From positions 1 to 45,295 of the forward strand of contig NZ_BPQG01000005.1 in assembly GCF_022179125.1 (NCBI RefSeq): a stretch of DNA of 45,295 nucleotides, given 5' to 3'. Below the pieces are notes generated by a model that had not been told where the DNA came from, made no database searches, and saw only the letters and a list, made by a program, of their open reading frames with translations. The DNA comes from Methylobacterium cerastii (GTDB lineage Bacteria; Pseudomonadota; Alphaproteobacteria; Rhizobiales; Beijerinckiaceae). Position numbers and translations under genes: made by a program. Shown here one piece after another: positions 32,991-43,704 of this stretch; position 1 is the stretch's first letter; each line of letters opens with the position of its first letter.

Positions 32991-33017
32991 GGACCTCGCC
33001 GAAGCCAGGCGAGGTCC
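32991..33017 (+). terminator. Strong hairpin between hmp and the MFS gene
   Basis: Perfect 10-bp arms GGACCTCGCC (32991-33000) and GGCGAGGTCC (33008-33017) with a 7-nt loop. It lies 50 bp after the hmp stop and 16 bp before ATG 33034. Without a T tract it may attenuate or stabilise mRNA rather than terminate. Confidence 0.6.
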
Positions 33018-33033
33018 ACCGGAACGGAAATCC

Positions 33034-34233
33034 ATGAGTACCCAATCGGCATCATCCCCGGTCACCGACCGATCCGCCTGGATGGTCGTCGGCAGCGGCC
33101 TCGTCGCCCTTGCCGTCGCCATGGGCATCGGCCGCTTCGCCTTCACGCCGTTGATGCCGCTGATGATGCGTGATGGCACCCTCAGCGCTGCGGCCGGTAC
33201 GGAGTGGGCCGCCGCCAACTACGGCGGATATTTCGTGGGTGCCGTCACGGCGTCCTGGTTCTCGTCCAACCCGCGCCGCGGGCTTCTGCTGAGCCTGCTC
33301 GGCGTCGCGCTGACCACGCTCTGCACCGCCGAGGTTGGTGCGGGCGGGGCGCTCGCCGGCGCCCTGCTTCGGGCCGCAGGCGGTCTCTTCAGCGCCTGGG
33401 CGTTGATCTGTGCCAGCAGTTGGTGCCTGGCGGAGTTGGCGCGGCGGCAGGTCTCGCACCTCGGAGCCTGGATCTACACGGGCGTCGGCCTCGGAATCGC
33501 GCTGGCTGGGACGTTGTCCTGGATCGGCGGTCGACAGCCGGCCGTCTGGCTTTGGTTGGAACTCGGCGCCGCCGCCGGCGCGGGCGCCCTGTTCGTCTGG
33601 ATGCGTTCGCGCGGCCAGGGCGTGAGCCCGGTGCCCGTGGAGGAACGCGAAGCGACGGCAATCGCGGATACAGCCCGCGGCGGAAACCTATCCCTGGCGC
33701 TCTGCTACGGCGTCTTCGGCTTCGGCTACATCGTGCCGGCAACTTTCCTGCCCGCCATGGCGCGCGCGCTCACGCCCGACCCGCTGGTGTTCGGCCTGAT
33801 GTGGCCTCTGTTCGGACTGGCCGCCGTGCTGTCCGTCGCCGCGGTGGCGCGCTGGCTGCCGCGATGGTCGCGCAAGCGGCTCTGGGCCGTGGCGCAGGGG
33901 ACCCTGGCGCTCGGAACGGCATTGCCGCTGATCGCCCATGCCCTTTGGGCCATCGCCGCCTCCGCGGTCCTCGTGGGCGGCACGTTCATGGTCGTCAGCA
34001 TGGCAGGCCTGCAACTCGCGCGCGAGGAGCGTCCCGACAACCCGACGCCGTTGCTGGCACGGCTGACGGCTGCCTTCGCCGCCGGTCAGATCTGCGGACC
34101 GGTTTTGATCTGGCTGATCGGGAGCAGGGAGTTGGCCAGCTGGGATGCGCTCGGAATGGTCGGCGCGGCTGCCACGGTGCTGCTGCTGCTCACCTCCGCT
34201 TGGCTGTGGCACGATGCCCGGGAGCCGACCTAG
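33034..34233 (+). CDS. YbfB/YjiJ-family MFS permease
   Basis: A 399-residue inner-membrane protein with about twelve hydrophobic segments. The N-terminus GIGRFAFTPLMPLMMRDG is the signature of the YbfB/YjiJ MFS family, whose substrates are mostly unknown. Other blocks are YGGYFVGA and FGYIVPATFLPAMA. The ATG at 33034 is used; the longer in-frame ORF overlaps hmp. It lies 92 bp downstream of hmp on the same strand but is separated by a strong hairpin, so cotranscription is uncertain. Confidence 0.88.
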   Translation: MSTQSASSPVTDRSAWMVVGSGLVALAVAMGIGRFAFTPLMPLMMRDGTLSAAAGTEWAAANYGGYFVGAVTASWFSSNPRRGLLLSLLGVALTTLCTAEVGAGGALAGALLRAAGGLFSAWALICASSWCLAELARRQVSHLGAWIYTGVGLGIALAGTLSWIGGRQPAVWLWLELGAAAGAGALFVWMRSRGQGVSPVPVEEREATAIADTARGGNLSLALCYGVFGFGYIVPATFLPAMARALTPDPLVFGLMWPLFGLAAVLSVAAVARWLPRWSRKRLWAVAQGTLALGTALPLIAHALWAIAASAVLVGGTFMVVSMAGLQLAREERPDNPTPLLARLTAAFAAGQICGPVLIWLIGSRELASWDALGMVGAAATVLLLLTSAWLWHDAREPT

Positions 34234-34310
34234 TCGTTGAAATCCGACGGACGGAACCCTTGCCTCTGGGATCGCCCCCGACCCGACCCGGTCGTGCCAA
34301 CGGCTAAGGG

Positions 34311-34412
34311 CCCTTTCCGAAAGCGGCCAATGGTCAGCCGTCCAACAACATCGGCTTGGGATGGAAAGCAGTCTTTGACCCTTTATCCCGAAGCGGACGG
34401 GCCGTCCGCGAT
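34311..34412. repeat. Dispersed intergenic repeat, copy B
   Basis: A 32-bp part of this gene-free stretch (34234-34473), containing CCTTTATCCCGAAGCGGACG at 34379-34398, matches the corresponding part of copy C (23 of 32 positions, ungapped). It carries the same AAGCGGAC words as copies A and C. I see nothing else in this interval. Confidence 0.5.
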
Positions 34413-34473
34413 CACTGAGAACGCTTGCGGTCAGGCAGGCTGCGAGAGATGGGCTGACGCGCGAAGCTGCGTG

Positions 34474-35364
34474 CTATGTCCGCAAGAGGTCGAGCATGTT
34501 GAGGGTATCGGCGACCTTGCGCCGAGCCATCTCATTGAGCGGCAGGATTGGGCGCGGTGGTACGGCACGGCAGAGGTCGAGCAGATCAACCAGCGCGTAG
34601 ATGACCCGCAAGCTTGAGAACTCTTTGAACAACTCCCAGAGGGGTTCAAGGCTGGCGTTCAGTCGTCGCGCTTCGGCTATCTCACCGGTTTGGACCGCCC
34701 TGACGATGTCCATGCCGATCTTCGGAAACAAGCCCGCGACCACGCTATACCAAGTATCTCCGCCTGCGATCAGCGCCTCTACCGAGTTCCAATCGCCGCT
34801 GTAGCCGAGCAAAAATCCTTCCGGTACCGCCTCGCGCAAGCTCCTCAGGTGCTCAGCCACGGCCTGCGGCTCCGGAGCGGGGCTTTTCACCGCGACGACA
34901 CCCGAAACCCGGCTCAGACGCCCCACCAGCGCGGGACTGAACCTGAAGTGGGTGGTTCCGGGATTGTCGTAGATGCAGAGCGGCAGACCACTTTCGCGTG
35001 CCACGGTCGCGAAGTGCTCGAATACCTCATCCTCGGTGAGCGGCGTATATGACACGGCAGCGAGAAGGCCGAGATCGGCTCCGGAAGCCTTTGCGTCCTG
35101 AGCGATCTGCACCGCCTCGTCGGTCCGGAGCGCACCAACTCCGACCAGAAGCGGTACGCGCCCCGCGACCTCTTCCACGGCCACCTCGACGGCCCGTCGG
35201 CGCTCTTCGCGAGAAAGGAAGGGATAGGTGCCGGTACTGCCGAGAAGACCGATCGAGTGGACTTCCGCAGCCACTAAGGGACGGAGCAAGGCGCGCAGGG
35301 CGGTCACATCCACCTGACCTTTGGCGTCAGAAGGCGTGATCGGGAAGGCGGATAAAGTCGTCAT
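34474..35364 (-). CDS. DapA/NAL-family class I aldolase or hydratase-like protein
   Basis: A 296-residue TIM-barrel protein of the dihydrodipicolinate synthase family, which forms a Schiff base with a 2-oxo acid. The catalytic Lys160 (VAVKSPAP) and Tyr132 (CIYDNPG) are present, along with GSTGTYPFLSREER, the substrate-carboxylate loop. The absence of close DapA features and its position apart from lysine genes favour a catabolic aldolase or dehydratase (2-keto-3-deoxy acid or related) rather than lysine synthesis. The start at 35364 has CCGGAG upstream. It stands alone, 240 bp from the VOC gene. Confidence 0.85.
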   Translation of the reverse strand: MTTLSAFPITPSDAKGQVDVTALRALLRPLVAAEVHSIGLLGSTGTYPFLSREERRRAVEVAVEEVAGRVPLLVGVGALRTDEAVQIAQDAKASGADLGLLAAVSYTPLTEDEVFEHFATVARESGLPLCIYDNPGTTHFRFSPALVGRLSRVSGVVAVKSPAPEPQAVAEHLRSLREAVPEGFLLGYSGDWNSVEALIAGGDTWYSVVAGLFPKIGMDIVRAVQTGEIAEARRLNASLEPLWELFKEFSSLRVIYALVDLLDLCRAVPPRPILPLNEMARRKVADTLNMLDLLRT

Positions 35365-35604
35365 GGATACTCCGGTAGTGGTCTTCATCCACTCCGAGTG
35401 GTCCGGTGGCCAGTGCCAATCTTGAAATTCTTACTAGACCGATTTTTGAAACTCGCTGCGCTCCCGCTTCAATGCATCCATCGTCCAGAAGCGGACAGGC
35501 AGGAAACCACCCCTCGCGGACGTTCGTAGCGGGTACCGAGCATCAGATCTGCACCGTGAGGCGGTTGGAAGCCGGTCTTGGAGGGTATCTTCGTCGGGTC
35601 AGGC

Positions 35605-36009
35605 CTATGCCGTCGCAAATTCAAGTCGCACACCGCCGGGCATCGAGCAGATGAAATGCCGGACGGGCGAGCCAGGCCGCATCGGTTCGGGGGCGAACTC
35701 GACCGTGACGCCGGGATAGGTCCGGATCCTTTCATGGACGGCGGCAAGGGCGGCCTCGTCGATGACCTTGAGCGCGAGGTGATGCAGCCCGACATTGGTT
35801 CGGCGGTCGAAGGGCACTGCCGTCGATGGATCGGCGACGCGCCAGAGCGTCACCATGACCGTCCCATCGGAGACGAAGACTGCGGGATAGGCGGCCACGC
35901 CGCCGACGACGGCCCATCCGAGCGCATCGACGAAGAACCGTTCTGCGGATTCGAGATCCGGCACCGCGAGCCCGACATGGTGCACTCCGACGGTGAGGGG
36001 TTGCGTCAT
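35605..36009 (-). CDS. VOC-family (glyoxalase/dioxygenase-like) protein
   Basis: A 134-residue single-module-pair VOC protein. VHHVGLAVPDLESAERFF starts at residue 9, the second module shows VGLHHLALKV, and the C-terminus has GGVRLEFATA. Putative metal ligands are the His of HHVGL, the His of HHLAL and the Glu of RLEFA. It is not close to methylmalonyl-CoA epimerase by eye, although that enzyme belongs to this superfamily. It lies 71 bp downstream of mmsA on the same strand, so they are probably cotranscribed and it may act on a related metabolite. Confidence 0.82.
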   Translation of the reverse strand: MTQPLTVGVHHVGLAVPDLESAERFFVDALGWAVVGGVAAYPAVFVSDGTVMVTLWRVADPSTAVPFDRRTNVGLHHLALKVIDEAALAAVHERIRTYPGVTVEFAPEPMRPGSPVRHFICSMPGGVRLEFATA

Positions 36010-36080
36010 CGCTGGTCCATCCTTGCAACGGGTCCGGGCGCGACCGGCAGCGAAAGCCGCCGGCTGCCGTGTGGGTTAGC

Positions 36081-37586
<1,506 letters not shown>

Positions 37587-37603
37587 TGTTTCCTCCCGGT
37601 ACC

Positions 37604-37622
37604 GGCGACGCGCGTCGTCGCC
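37604..37622. promoter_or_regulatory. Perfect dyad between mmsA and lysR
   Basis: GGCGACG (37604-37610), 5-nt centre, CGTCGCC (37616-37622). It lies 18 bp upstream of the mmsA start in the 114-bp divergent region. It could be part of a LysR operator or form a hairpin in the mmsA leader; both readings are inference. Confidence 0.5.
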
Positions 37623-37700
37623 TGTTTTGGTCGGCCCCTTCTCGCCCTTGGTTTTTTGCTGTTCAATGACCTTGTCCGCCGAACCGATGTGCGAAAATTC

Positions 37701-38636
37701 ATGTCCTTGAACTGGGACCATCTTCAGGTCTTCCTCGCGGTCGCCCGGCAAGGTCAGATGCTGGAAGCCAGCCGCAAGCTCGGCCTCAACCACGCCACGG
37801 TGGCACGCCGCATCGAGGCCTTGGAAGCCACGCTCGGCACCCCCCTGTTTCATCGTCGACCCAATGGTTCGGCGCTGACCGATGCCGGCGAGCACCTGGT
37901 GCCCACGGCCGAACGGGTCGAGGCGGAGATCCTGGCGGCCCTGGCACGGCTGAGCGCGACGGAGGCCGAACCGAGCGGGACCGTTCGCATCGGCGTGCCG
38001 GACGGCCTGGGCAACCTGTTCCTGGCGCGTGAGCTCGGCCTGTTGGCGACGCGCTATACGAACCTGGTCATCGAGCTCGTCCCGTTGCCCCGTTCGTTCT
38101 CGCTCTCAAGACGCGAGGCCGATCTCGCCATCGGCCTCGACCGTCCGACGCACGGGCGCCTGACCATTTCGAAGCTCACGGATTACACGCTCGGTCTCTA
38201 CGCGGCGCCGGCCTACCTCCGGCGTGCCGGGCCGGTGGCGAGCGAGGATGACCTGTCCAACCACGCCGGGGTCATCGGCGTGGACGACTACGCCTATGCG
38301 TCGGCCCTCGACTACATGGCTTTCCTGCAGGGTCGGGTCCGAAGCGTGTTCCGGTGCGCGGGTGCCATCGGTCAGTTGGAGGCGGTTCGCGCCGGGGCCG
38401 GGATCGGCATCCTCCACGACTTCGCCGTGGCCGACTGCCCGGACCTTGTCCGCGTGCTGCCGGCCATCGTCTTCCAGCGAACCTATTGGCTGCTCTCGCA
38501 CCCCGACAGCCATGAGGTCCGCCGCGTCGCGGCCTGCCGCGAATTCATCACGCAGTGTGTCCGCGAGGAGAGGGGACGTTTCCTGCCCCGGGGAGCAGGG
38601 GCTATTCCGCGGCCTGAAGGCCGTTCCGGGCCGTAG
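37701..38636 (+). CDS. LysR-family regulator divergent from mmsA
   Basis: A 311-residue LTTR. The HTH ([36 protein letters not shown]) starts near residue 10, and the effector domain begins with [17 protein letters not shown]. It is a close subfamily relative of the LysR at 9608. Start at ATG 37701; an in-frame 486-codon ORF running from 37176 overlaps mmsA in antisense and is rejected. The divergent arrangement with mmsA implies control of that gene, probably by a semialdehyde-derived acid. It overlaps the convergent next gene by 35 nt at the 3' ends. Confidence 0.92.
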   Translation: MSLNWDHLQVFLAVARQGQMLEASRKLGLNHATVARRIEALEATLGTPLFHRRPNGSALTDAGEHLVPTAERVEAEILAALARLSATEAEPSGTVRIGVPDGLGNLFLARELGLLATRYTNLVIELVPLPRSFSLSRREADLAIGLDRPTHGRLTISKLTDYTLGLYAAPAYLRRAGPVASEDDLSNHAGVIGVDDYAYASALDYMAFLQGRVRSVFRCAGAIGQLEAVRAGAGIGILHDFAVADCPDLVRVLPAIVFQRTYWLLSHPDSHEVRRVAACREFITQCVREERGRFLPRGAGAIPRPEGRSGP

Positions 38637-39543
38637 CGAGTTCGAAGGCGTCCTTGGGCAAGAGATCAAAGGACTCGTAGGTGCAATCGAGGAAGCGCTC
38701 GAACGCGGCGGTGAGCAGACTGTCCCGGCGATGGACGATCAACGTCTGCGTGAAGCCCGCGCCGTCCGGAAGGGAATGGATCGAGACCCGGCCGTTGCGC
38801 TGCATTGGTTCGGCGACGACCCGTGGCAGCAACGAGATGCCCATGCCGGCCTCGACGCAGCCGATGATCCCGTCCAGGGTGCCGAACTCCATCCGGCGAA
38901 CGTGCACCAGACCCTGGGCGCCGAGGAAGGACTCCAGCCGCAAGCGGTAGGAGCAACCGGTCTTGAACACCAGCACGCGCGCTTCCTGCTTGCTCGCCAG
39001 CATCGCCACGACCTCGTCGTGGCTCCTGAGCTTCGTGCCCGCGACGAGCACCAGTTCCTCCTCGAACACCGGGACGGTCGTGAGGTCGTCCTGACTGATC
39101 GGCCCGGAGACGAACGCTGCCTCGATCCTTCGATCCAAAACCGCGCCGATCAGCGCCTTGGTCGGCCCGAGCTCCAACTCGATGTCCACCTCGGGATACT
39201 TGCCGGTATAGGCCGTCAGCAGCCGGGGCAGCCGGAGCGCCGCAGTTGTTTCCATCGAACCGAGGCGCAGCGTCCCGCGTGGGGTCTCGTCGGACAGGAC
39301 GGCCTGCTCGGCGTCGGCCAGCAGACGTGCCACCTGGGTGGCGTAGGGAAGCAGCCGCTCGCCGGCCCTCGTCAGCGTGACGCCCCGCGTGCCGCGATAG
39401 AACAGGGGAGTGTGCAGGGCCTGCTCCAGTGCCCGGATGCGACCGGTGACGTTGGATTGCACCGTGTTGAGAACGACCGCGGCCCGACCGATCCCGCCCG
39501 CCTCGGCGACAGCCGCGAAAAACATCAGGTCTGCACTATTCAT
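38602..39543 (-). CDS. LysR-family regulator divergent from the nitronate monooxygenase gene
   Basis: A 313-residue LTTR. Its HTH reads FFAAVAEAGGIGRAAVVLNTVQSNVTGRIRALEQALH, of the classic LTTR type with QSNVT, different from the subfamily at 37701. The effector domain starts with GTLRLGSMETTAA. It is divergent from the nitronate-monooxygenase-like gene with a 122-bp region holding dyads, so it probably controls that gene and those behind it. Its 3' end overlaps the preceding LysR gene by 35 nt in convergent orientation. Confidence 0.92.
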   Translation of the reverse strand: MNSADLMFFAAVAEAGGIGRAAVVLNTVQSNVTGRIRALEQALHTPLFYRGTRGVTLTRAGERLLPYATQVARLLADAEQAVLSDETPRGTLRLGSMETTAALRLPRLLTAYTGKYPEVDIELELGPTKALIGAVLDRRIEAAFVSGPISQDDLTTVPVFEEELVLVAGTKLRSHDEVVAMLASKQEARVLVFKTGCSYRLRLESFLGAQGLVHVRRMEFGTLDGIIGCVEAGMGISLLPRVVAEPMQRNGRVSIHSLPDGAGFTQTLIVHRRDSLLTAAFERFLDCTYESFDLLPKDAFELATARNGLQAAE

Positions 39544-39590
39544 GACATCTCAATCCGTGATGGGTGTCATCTGAAGGAATCATTATTCCT
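39542..39590. promoter_or_regulatory. Dyads in the lysR / NMO divergent promoter
   Basis: ATGACA (39542-39547) is mirrored by TGTCAT (39565-39570), and a perfect AGGAAT-CATT-ATTCCT dyad lies at 39575-39590. The second, AT-rich one is a good LysR-box candidate for the divergent pair. Assignment to a protein is inference. Confidence 0.55.
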
Positions 39591-39665
39591 GAATTCCTCG
39601 TGCGGCTACATAATTCTTCCCAGCACCGAGTCGGCAAATCGGACCGACGGGCCCTGGGGGCAATC

Positions 39666-40649
39666 ATGGCAATGCGAACCCGTCTGACCGAGGCGTTCGG
39701 TATCCGTCATCCCATCGTCCTCGCGCCCATGGACCCGGCTTCGGGAGGTGCCCTGGCCGCCGCGGTCAGCGCCGCCGGCGGTCTCGGTCTCATCGGCTGC
39801 GGCTACGGCAACCGCGAGCTTTTGGAGAGCGAGTTCGCCAAGGCGGGCAATCAACGCGTCGGTTGCGGGTTCATCACCTGGTCGATGGCGAACGATCCGG
39901 TGCTGCTGGACATGGCACTGGCGCACAAGCCCGCGGCGATGATGCTGTCATTCGCCGATCCCGCCCCGTTCGCCGAGAAGGTCCGTGCGGCTGGCGTCCC
40001 GCTGATCTGCCAAGTGCACAGCCTTGAGCATGCCCGTCGTGCGCTCGATGCCGGCGCCGACGTCCTGGTGGCCCAGGGTACCGACGCAGGCGGTCACGGC
40101 CTGACGACCCGGGGCACCATCACCCTCGTCCCCAGCGTGGTCGACATGGTTGCACGCGAGCGCCCGGAGGTCCTCGTGCTGGCCGCCGGCGGCATCGCCG
40201 ACGGGCGCGGCATCGCCGCGGCGCTGATGCTCGGGGCGGACGGCGCGCTGCTCGGCACCCGGTTCTGGGCCACGCAGGAAGCCTTGATCCACCCCTCCGC
40301 CAAGGCGCGTGTCCTCGCGGCGACAGGCGACGAGACCGTGCGGACGTCGGTCTATGACATCGTGCGCAATCGCGCCTGGCCGGCCGCGTACACCGGCCGC
40401 CTGATGCGCAACCGGTTCATCGAGACCTGGCACGGCCGCGAGGACGAGCTGCGCGGCCTGGCGGCCGAGGAGCGCGAGAAGGTCGAGGCTGCGGACCGCA
40501 GCGGTGACCACGACGTCTCGAACGTGACCGTCGGCGAGGCAATCGGGCTCGTCAGGGACCTGCCGCCGGCGGGGGCCCTGGTCGAGCGCCTCGTCGCCGA
40601 GACCGCGGCGCAGTTGGCGTCGGTCTCCCGTACCTTGAGCGCCGCCTGA
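39666..40649 (+). CDS. Nitronate monooxygenase-family FMN enzyme
   Basis: A 327-residue TIM-barrel flavoprotein of the NMO (formerly 2-nitropropane dioxygenase) family, which oxidises alkyl nitronates to carbonyl compounds plus nitrite. Typical blocks are FGIRHPIVLAPMDPASGG at the start, GADVLVAQGTDAGGHG with the catalytic-position His144, LAAGGIADGRG and GTRFWATQEA. It is not the strict class I text ([10 protein letters not shown]), so its substrate may differ. An alternative ATG at 39672 is possible. It is divergent from a LysR and leads a run of tautomerase and symporter genes. Confidence 0.88.
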   Translation: MAMRTRLTEAFGIRHPIVLAPMDPASGGALAAAVSAAGGLGLIGCGYGNRELLESEFAKAGNQRVGCGFITWSMANDPVLLDMALAHKPAAMMLSFADPAPFAEKVRAAGVPLICQVHSLEHARRALDAGADVLVAQGTDAGGHGLTTRGTITLVPSVVDMVARERPEVLVLAAGGIADGRGIAAALMLGADGALLGTRFWATQEALIHPSAKARVLAATGDETVRTSVYDIVRNRAWPAAYTGRLMRNRFIETWHGREDELRGLAAEEREKVEAADRSGDHDVSNVTVGEAIGLVRDLPPAGALVERLVAETAAQLASVSRTLSAA

Positions 40650-40675
40650 TTCCTTTCAACACAACGAGGTGACAC

Positions 40676-41065
40676 ATGCCCCTTCTCCGCTTTGACCTGG
40701 TCGAGGGCCGCAGCCCCGCCGAGATCCAGACGCTGCTCGACGCGACCCATGAGGCGATGCTGGAGGCTTTCCAGGTGCCGCCCGGCGACCGCTACCAGAT
40801 CGTGCACGAGCACCCGCCTAAGCACCTGATCGTCGAGGACACGGGCCTCGGCATCCCGCGGACGGACAAGTGCGTGGTCCTGCAGGTGACGACCCGGCCC
40901 CGAAGCCGGGAGATGAAGGAAGCCTTCTATCGGCTTCTCTGTGGGCGCTTGCAGGAGAAGTGCGGGATCCCGGCCACCGACGTGGTGGTCTCGATGGTCA
41001 CCAACACGGATGACGACTGGTCGTTCGGACACGGACGCGCGCAGTTCCTCACCGGCGAGCTCTAA
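40676..41065 (+). CDS. Tautomerase-superfamily protein
   Basis: A 129-residue protein of the 4-oxalocrotonate tautomerase/MIF superfamily, long form. The N-terminal proline (Pro2 of MPLLRFDLVEG, which becomes Pro1 after Met removal) would be the catalytic base or acid. The other blocks (ATHEAMLEAFQVPPGDRYQIVHEH and VVVSMVTNTDDDWSFGHGRAQF) match the tautomerase_3 type group. It lies 26 bp after the NMO-like gene, so it is cotranscribed. It may tautomerise or decarboxylate a catabolic intermediate such as malonate semialdehyde enol forms, as some relatives do; this is inferred. Confidence 0.85.
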   Translation: MPLLRFDLVEGRSPAEIQTLLDATHEAMLEAFQVPPGDRYQIVHEHPPKHLIVEDTGLGIPRTDKCVVLQVTTRPRSREMKEAFYRLLCGRLQEKCGIPATDVVVSMVTNTDDDWSFGHGRAQFLTGEL

Positions 41066-41213
41066 CGCTGCCCGGAAGTTCCAATCGGATTTCTCATGGC
41101 CCACAGGGCTTATGACCAAGTAATAAGAAGCTGTAAAAACATGTATTGAATAGCAGTTGGCACGTGATGTGCCTTAGCGATCCACATCATCAGATCATCG
41201 GGGGCAGAACATC

Positions 41214-41483
41214 ATGGAGCTATACAAGCCATCCCTGCGTGTGCCTGACACGCAGGACGTCAGTCTCGGGGTGATCCTTACCATCATCCTCATGGTGGCC
41301 TATTTCGGGTTCGTGGCGATGGGGGCGTTCGCGCCGGCCGTGCTGGCCAAGCCCGTCCTATCGGGCGGAACCGTCAACTGGGCGTTCGCCTATGGCTTGT
41401 TCGTCATCGTCCTCGGCGTCGTGCTGACGGGCATCTACGTGCTGGCCGTCAACCGCGCCGACGCGCGCCTGTCGGGGAAGTGA
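41214..41483 (+). CDS. DUF485-family small membrane protein
   Basis: An 89-residue inner-membrane protein with two hydrophobic segments (about 18-41 and 54-78, the second with [19 protein letters not shown]). DUF485 genes almost always precede ActP-like symporters. Here it lies immediately upstream and its stop overlaps an alternative GTG start of the symporter, so the two act together as in YjcH-ActP. It is preceded by a 148-bp region that could hold a separate promoter. Confidence 0.9.
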   Translation: MELYKPSLRVPDTQDVSLGVILTIILMVAYFGFVAMGAFAPAVLAKPVLSGGTVNWAFAYGLFVIVLGVVLTGIYVLAVNRADARLSGK

Positions 41484-41488
41484 GCGCC

Positions 41489-43111
41489 ATGCCCATGCAT
41501 CGACACGCGGCCCGCGCCGCCCTCACCGTCGTGGCCCTCCCGCTCGCCACGCCGGCGTTCGCGGCGGCAGCCGAGACCTCCAGCCTCAACCTGACGGCAA
41601 TCAGTCTCTTTCTTTGCTTCGTCCTGTTGACGCTTTGGATCACGTGGAAGGCCGCCCAGCGCACCAAGTCGACCGACGACTTCTACGCGGCGGGCGGGAA
41701 CATCACCGGATTCCAGAACGGCCTTGCCATCGCCGGCGACGCGATGTCGGCCGGCGCCTTCCTCGGGCTCACGGCCTTGGTGTTCACCTCCGGCTTCGAT
41801 GGGCTGATCTACGCCATCGGTTACACCACCGGCATGCCCATCGTGGTGTTCCTGCTGGCCGAGCGCCTGCGCAAGCTCGGACGCTACACCTTCACGGACG
41901 TGGTCTGTTCGCGGCTCAGCGAACGCCCGATCCGGATCTTCGCGGCCTGCGCCTCGCTCGTCGTGGTGGCCTTCTACCTGATCGCCCAGATGGTCGGCGC
42001 CGGGCAGTTGATCCAGTTGCTGTTCGGCCTGGACTATCTTTACGCGGAGTTCCTCGTCGGCGTGCTGATGGTCTGCTACGTCATGTTCGGCGGCATGGTC
42101 GCAACCACCTGGGTACAGATCATCAAGGCCGGCCTGCTGATGGCCGGCGCGACGCTGATCGTGTTGCTGGTGCTTGTGACCTATCGCTTCGACTTCGGGG
42201 CGCTGCTGGCGCAGGCCGCAGCGGTGCATCCCAAGGGCACTGCGATCCTGGCCCCGCAGGCCGCACCCAAGGATCCGCTCTCGGCCCTGTCCCTGGGTCT
42301 GGCGCTGATGTTCGGGACGGCGGGTTTGCCGCATATCCTGATGCGCTTCTTCACCGTGCCGGATGCCCGGGCGGCGCGCGTGTCGGTGTTCTGGGCGGCG
42401 ACGTTCATGAACTACTTCTATGCCCTGGTGTTCGTCCTCGGTTTCGGCGCGCTCGTCATGACCGCCGGTAATCCGGCCTACATCGGCGTGGGCGGTGCGC
42501 TGCGCGGCGGCGGCAACATGGCGGCGATCCACCTCAGCCATGCGGTGGGCGGCGATGCGATGATGGGATTCATCTCGGCGGTCGCGTTCGCAACCATCCT
42601 GGCGGTCGTCTCCGGCCTGACGCTTGCCGGCGCCTCGGCGGTCAGCCATGACCTCTATGCCGGCGTCATCCGCCGGGGACGCCTCGACGAGAAGAGCGAG
42701 TTGCGCATCTCGCGCATCGCGACCTTCGTGCTCGGCCTGGTCGCCATCGGCCTCGGCATAGCCTTCAAGGGGCAGAACGTCGCCTACATGGTCAGCCTCG
42801 CGTTCGCGGTGGCCTGCTCCTCGACGTTCCCGGTGCTGCTGCTGGCGCTCTACTGGCGCGGGCTCACCACGACGGGTGCCGTGGTCGGCGGCACCGTCGG
42901 CCTCCTGAGCGCCCTTGGACTGACCCTGGTCGGACCGGCGGTCTGGGTGAAGGTGCTGGGCAACCCGGCGCCGTTGTTCGCCATGGACCCACCGACGCTG
43001 GTGACCCTGCCGCTGGCGTTCGCGACCTGCTGGCTGGTCTCCCGTCTCGACCGGAGCGCCCAGGCCGCCAACGACCGCGAGCGATTCGACCTGCAGCAAC
43101 AGGCCGCCTGA
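41489..43111 (+). CDS. Sodium:solute symporter, ActP/MctC-type monocarboxylate transporter
   Basis: A 540-residue inner-membrane symporter of the SSS family importing acetate, propionate, pyruvate or similar acids. It has a signal-like first segment (PAFAAAAE), then about 13 helices. [31 protein letters not shown] is the highly conserved ActP block, and [10 protein letters not shown] and [23 protein letters not shown] follow. ATG 41489 is preferred (GGGGAAG 8 nt upstream) over GTG 41480. It is coupled to the DUF485 gene. In this context the substrate could be a propionate-like nitro acid, but acetate or pyruvate is the default. Confidence 0.93.
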   Translation: MPMHRHAARAALTVVALPLATPAFAAAAETSSLNLTAISLFLCFVLLTLWITWKAAQRTKSTDDFYAAGGNITGFQNGLAIAGDAMSAGAFLGLTALVFTSGFDGLIYAIGYTTGMPIVVFLLAERLRKLGRYTFTDVVCSRLSERPIRIFAACASLVVVAFYLIAQMVGAGQLIQLLFGLDYLYAEFLVGVLMVCYVMFGGMVATTWVQIIKAGLLMAGATLIVLLVLVTYRFDFGALLAQAAAVHPKGTAILAPQAAPKDPLSALSLGLALMFGTAGLPHILMRFFTVPDARAARVSVFWAATFMNYFYALVFVLGFGALVMTAGNPAYIGVGGALRGGGNMAAIHLSHAVGGDAMMGFISAVAFATILAVVSGLTLAGASAVSHDLYAGVIRRGRLDEKSELRISRIATFVLGLVAIGLGIAFKGQNVAYMVSLAFAVACSSTFPVLLLALYWRGLTTTGAVVGGTVGLLSALGLTLVGPAVWVKVLGNPAPLFAMDPPTLVTLPLAFATCWLVSRLDRSAQAANDRERFDLQQQAA

Positions 43112-43132
43112 TCCGACGATCCACCCCCTTCA

Positions 43133-43166
43133 CGTACCGGCCGCGGTCCCCACCGTGGCCGGTACG
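43133..43166 (+). terminator. Hairpin after the symporter gene
   Basis: CGTACCGGCC (43133-43142) pairs perfectly with GGCCGGTACG (43157-43166). Inner GCGG/CCGT pairs extend the stem, giving 14 bp in all including one wobble. It is 22 bp past the symporter stop. No T tract follows. Confidence 0.65.
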
Positions 43167-43300
43167 GCTTCATGCCGAAGGCATCGGTATTTCCGATGAG
43201 GGGGGTCTGCAGGAACCATTTTTCCCCGGCGGGCGCGGCGACTATAGGCCGGCCCACGCGGTCGCCTGCACCACCATGAGGCCACTACAGGGATGCGAGC

Positions 43301-43642
43301 ATGACCTTCAAGCTGTTCGCCAGGCGGGCCATCGCGAAAAGCGTCGAGGCGCGGGTCCGCGAGATCATCTCCGCGCTCGACGAGGACAAGGTCGCCCATG
43401 ATGCCGGGGCGCTTCCGGGCGAAGGCTCCGCCCCGCGTCTGATCGAACATCTGCGCACGGACGTATCGGTATCCGGCGACGCGGCGGACTGGGCCGAGAT
43501 CATCGTAGGGTTCGGTTCGCTCGATCCCGGCGTTGCCGGCGAGCTTTGGGGTCTCATTGTCGTGCCGCGAACGATGCGTACGTTCAGCCCGGCCGAAGTG
43601 ACGTTCGTGGACCCGACCTACCTGTCTTCGGGACGGAAGTGA
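43301..43642 (+). CDS. Hypothetical protein, unknown function
   Basis: A 113-residue soluble protein I do not recognise. The N-terminal half is helical (FKLFARRAIAKSVEARVREIISALDEDKV), followed by an acidic segment and an aromatic/valine-rich half (ADWAEIIVGFGSL, GELWGLIVVP). No signal peptide or transmembrane segment. The start at ATG 43301 has only a weak Shine-Dalgarno, so the start is uncertain. Codon use is like its neighbours. It lies between the symporter and the second NMO, 62 bp before the latter. Confidence 0.55.
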   Translation: MTFKLFARRAIAKSVEARVREIISALDEDKVAHDAGALPGEGSAPRLIEHLRTDVSVSGDAADWAEIIVGFGSLDPGVAGELWGLIVVPRTMRTFSPAEVTFVDPTYLSSGRK

Positions 43643-43704
43643 CGGGACCCGAGCGGTGATTGACCTCCGGATGGGCGGTCACGTCGATGGAAGGGTTGAA
43701 CATC

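Noticed and set aside
38224-39687. Plus-strand frame over two LysR genes
   Set aside because: No domain; arises from the GC-rich opposite frames.
41435-43099. Minus-strand frame antisense to the symporter
   Set aside because: Histidine/glutamine/arginine-rich shadow, while the symporter has the conserved ActP blocks.
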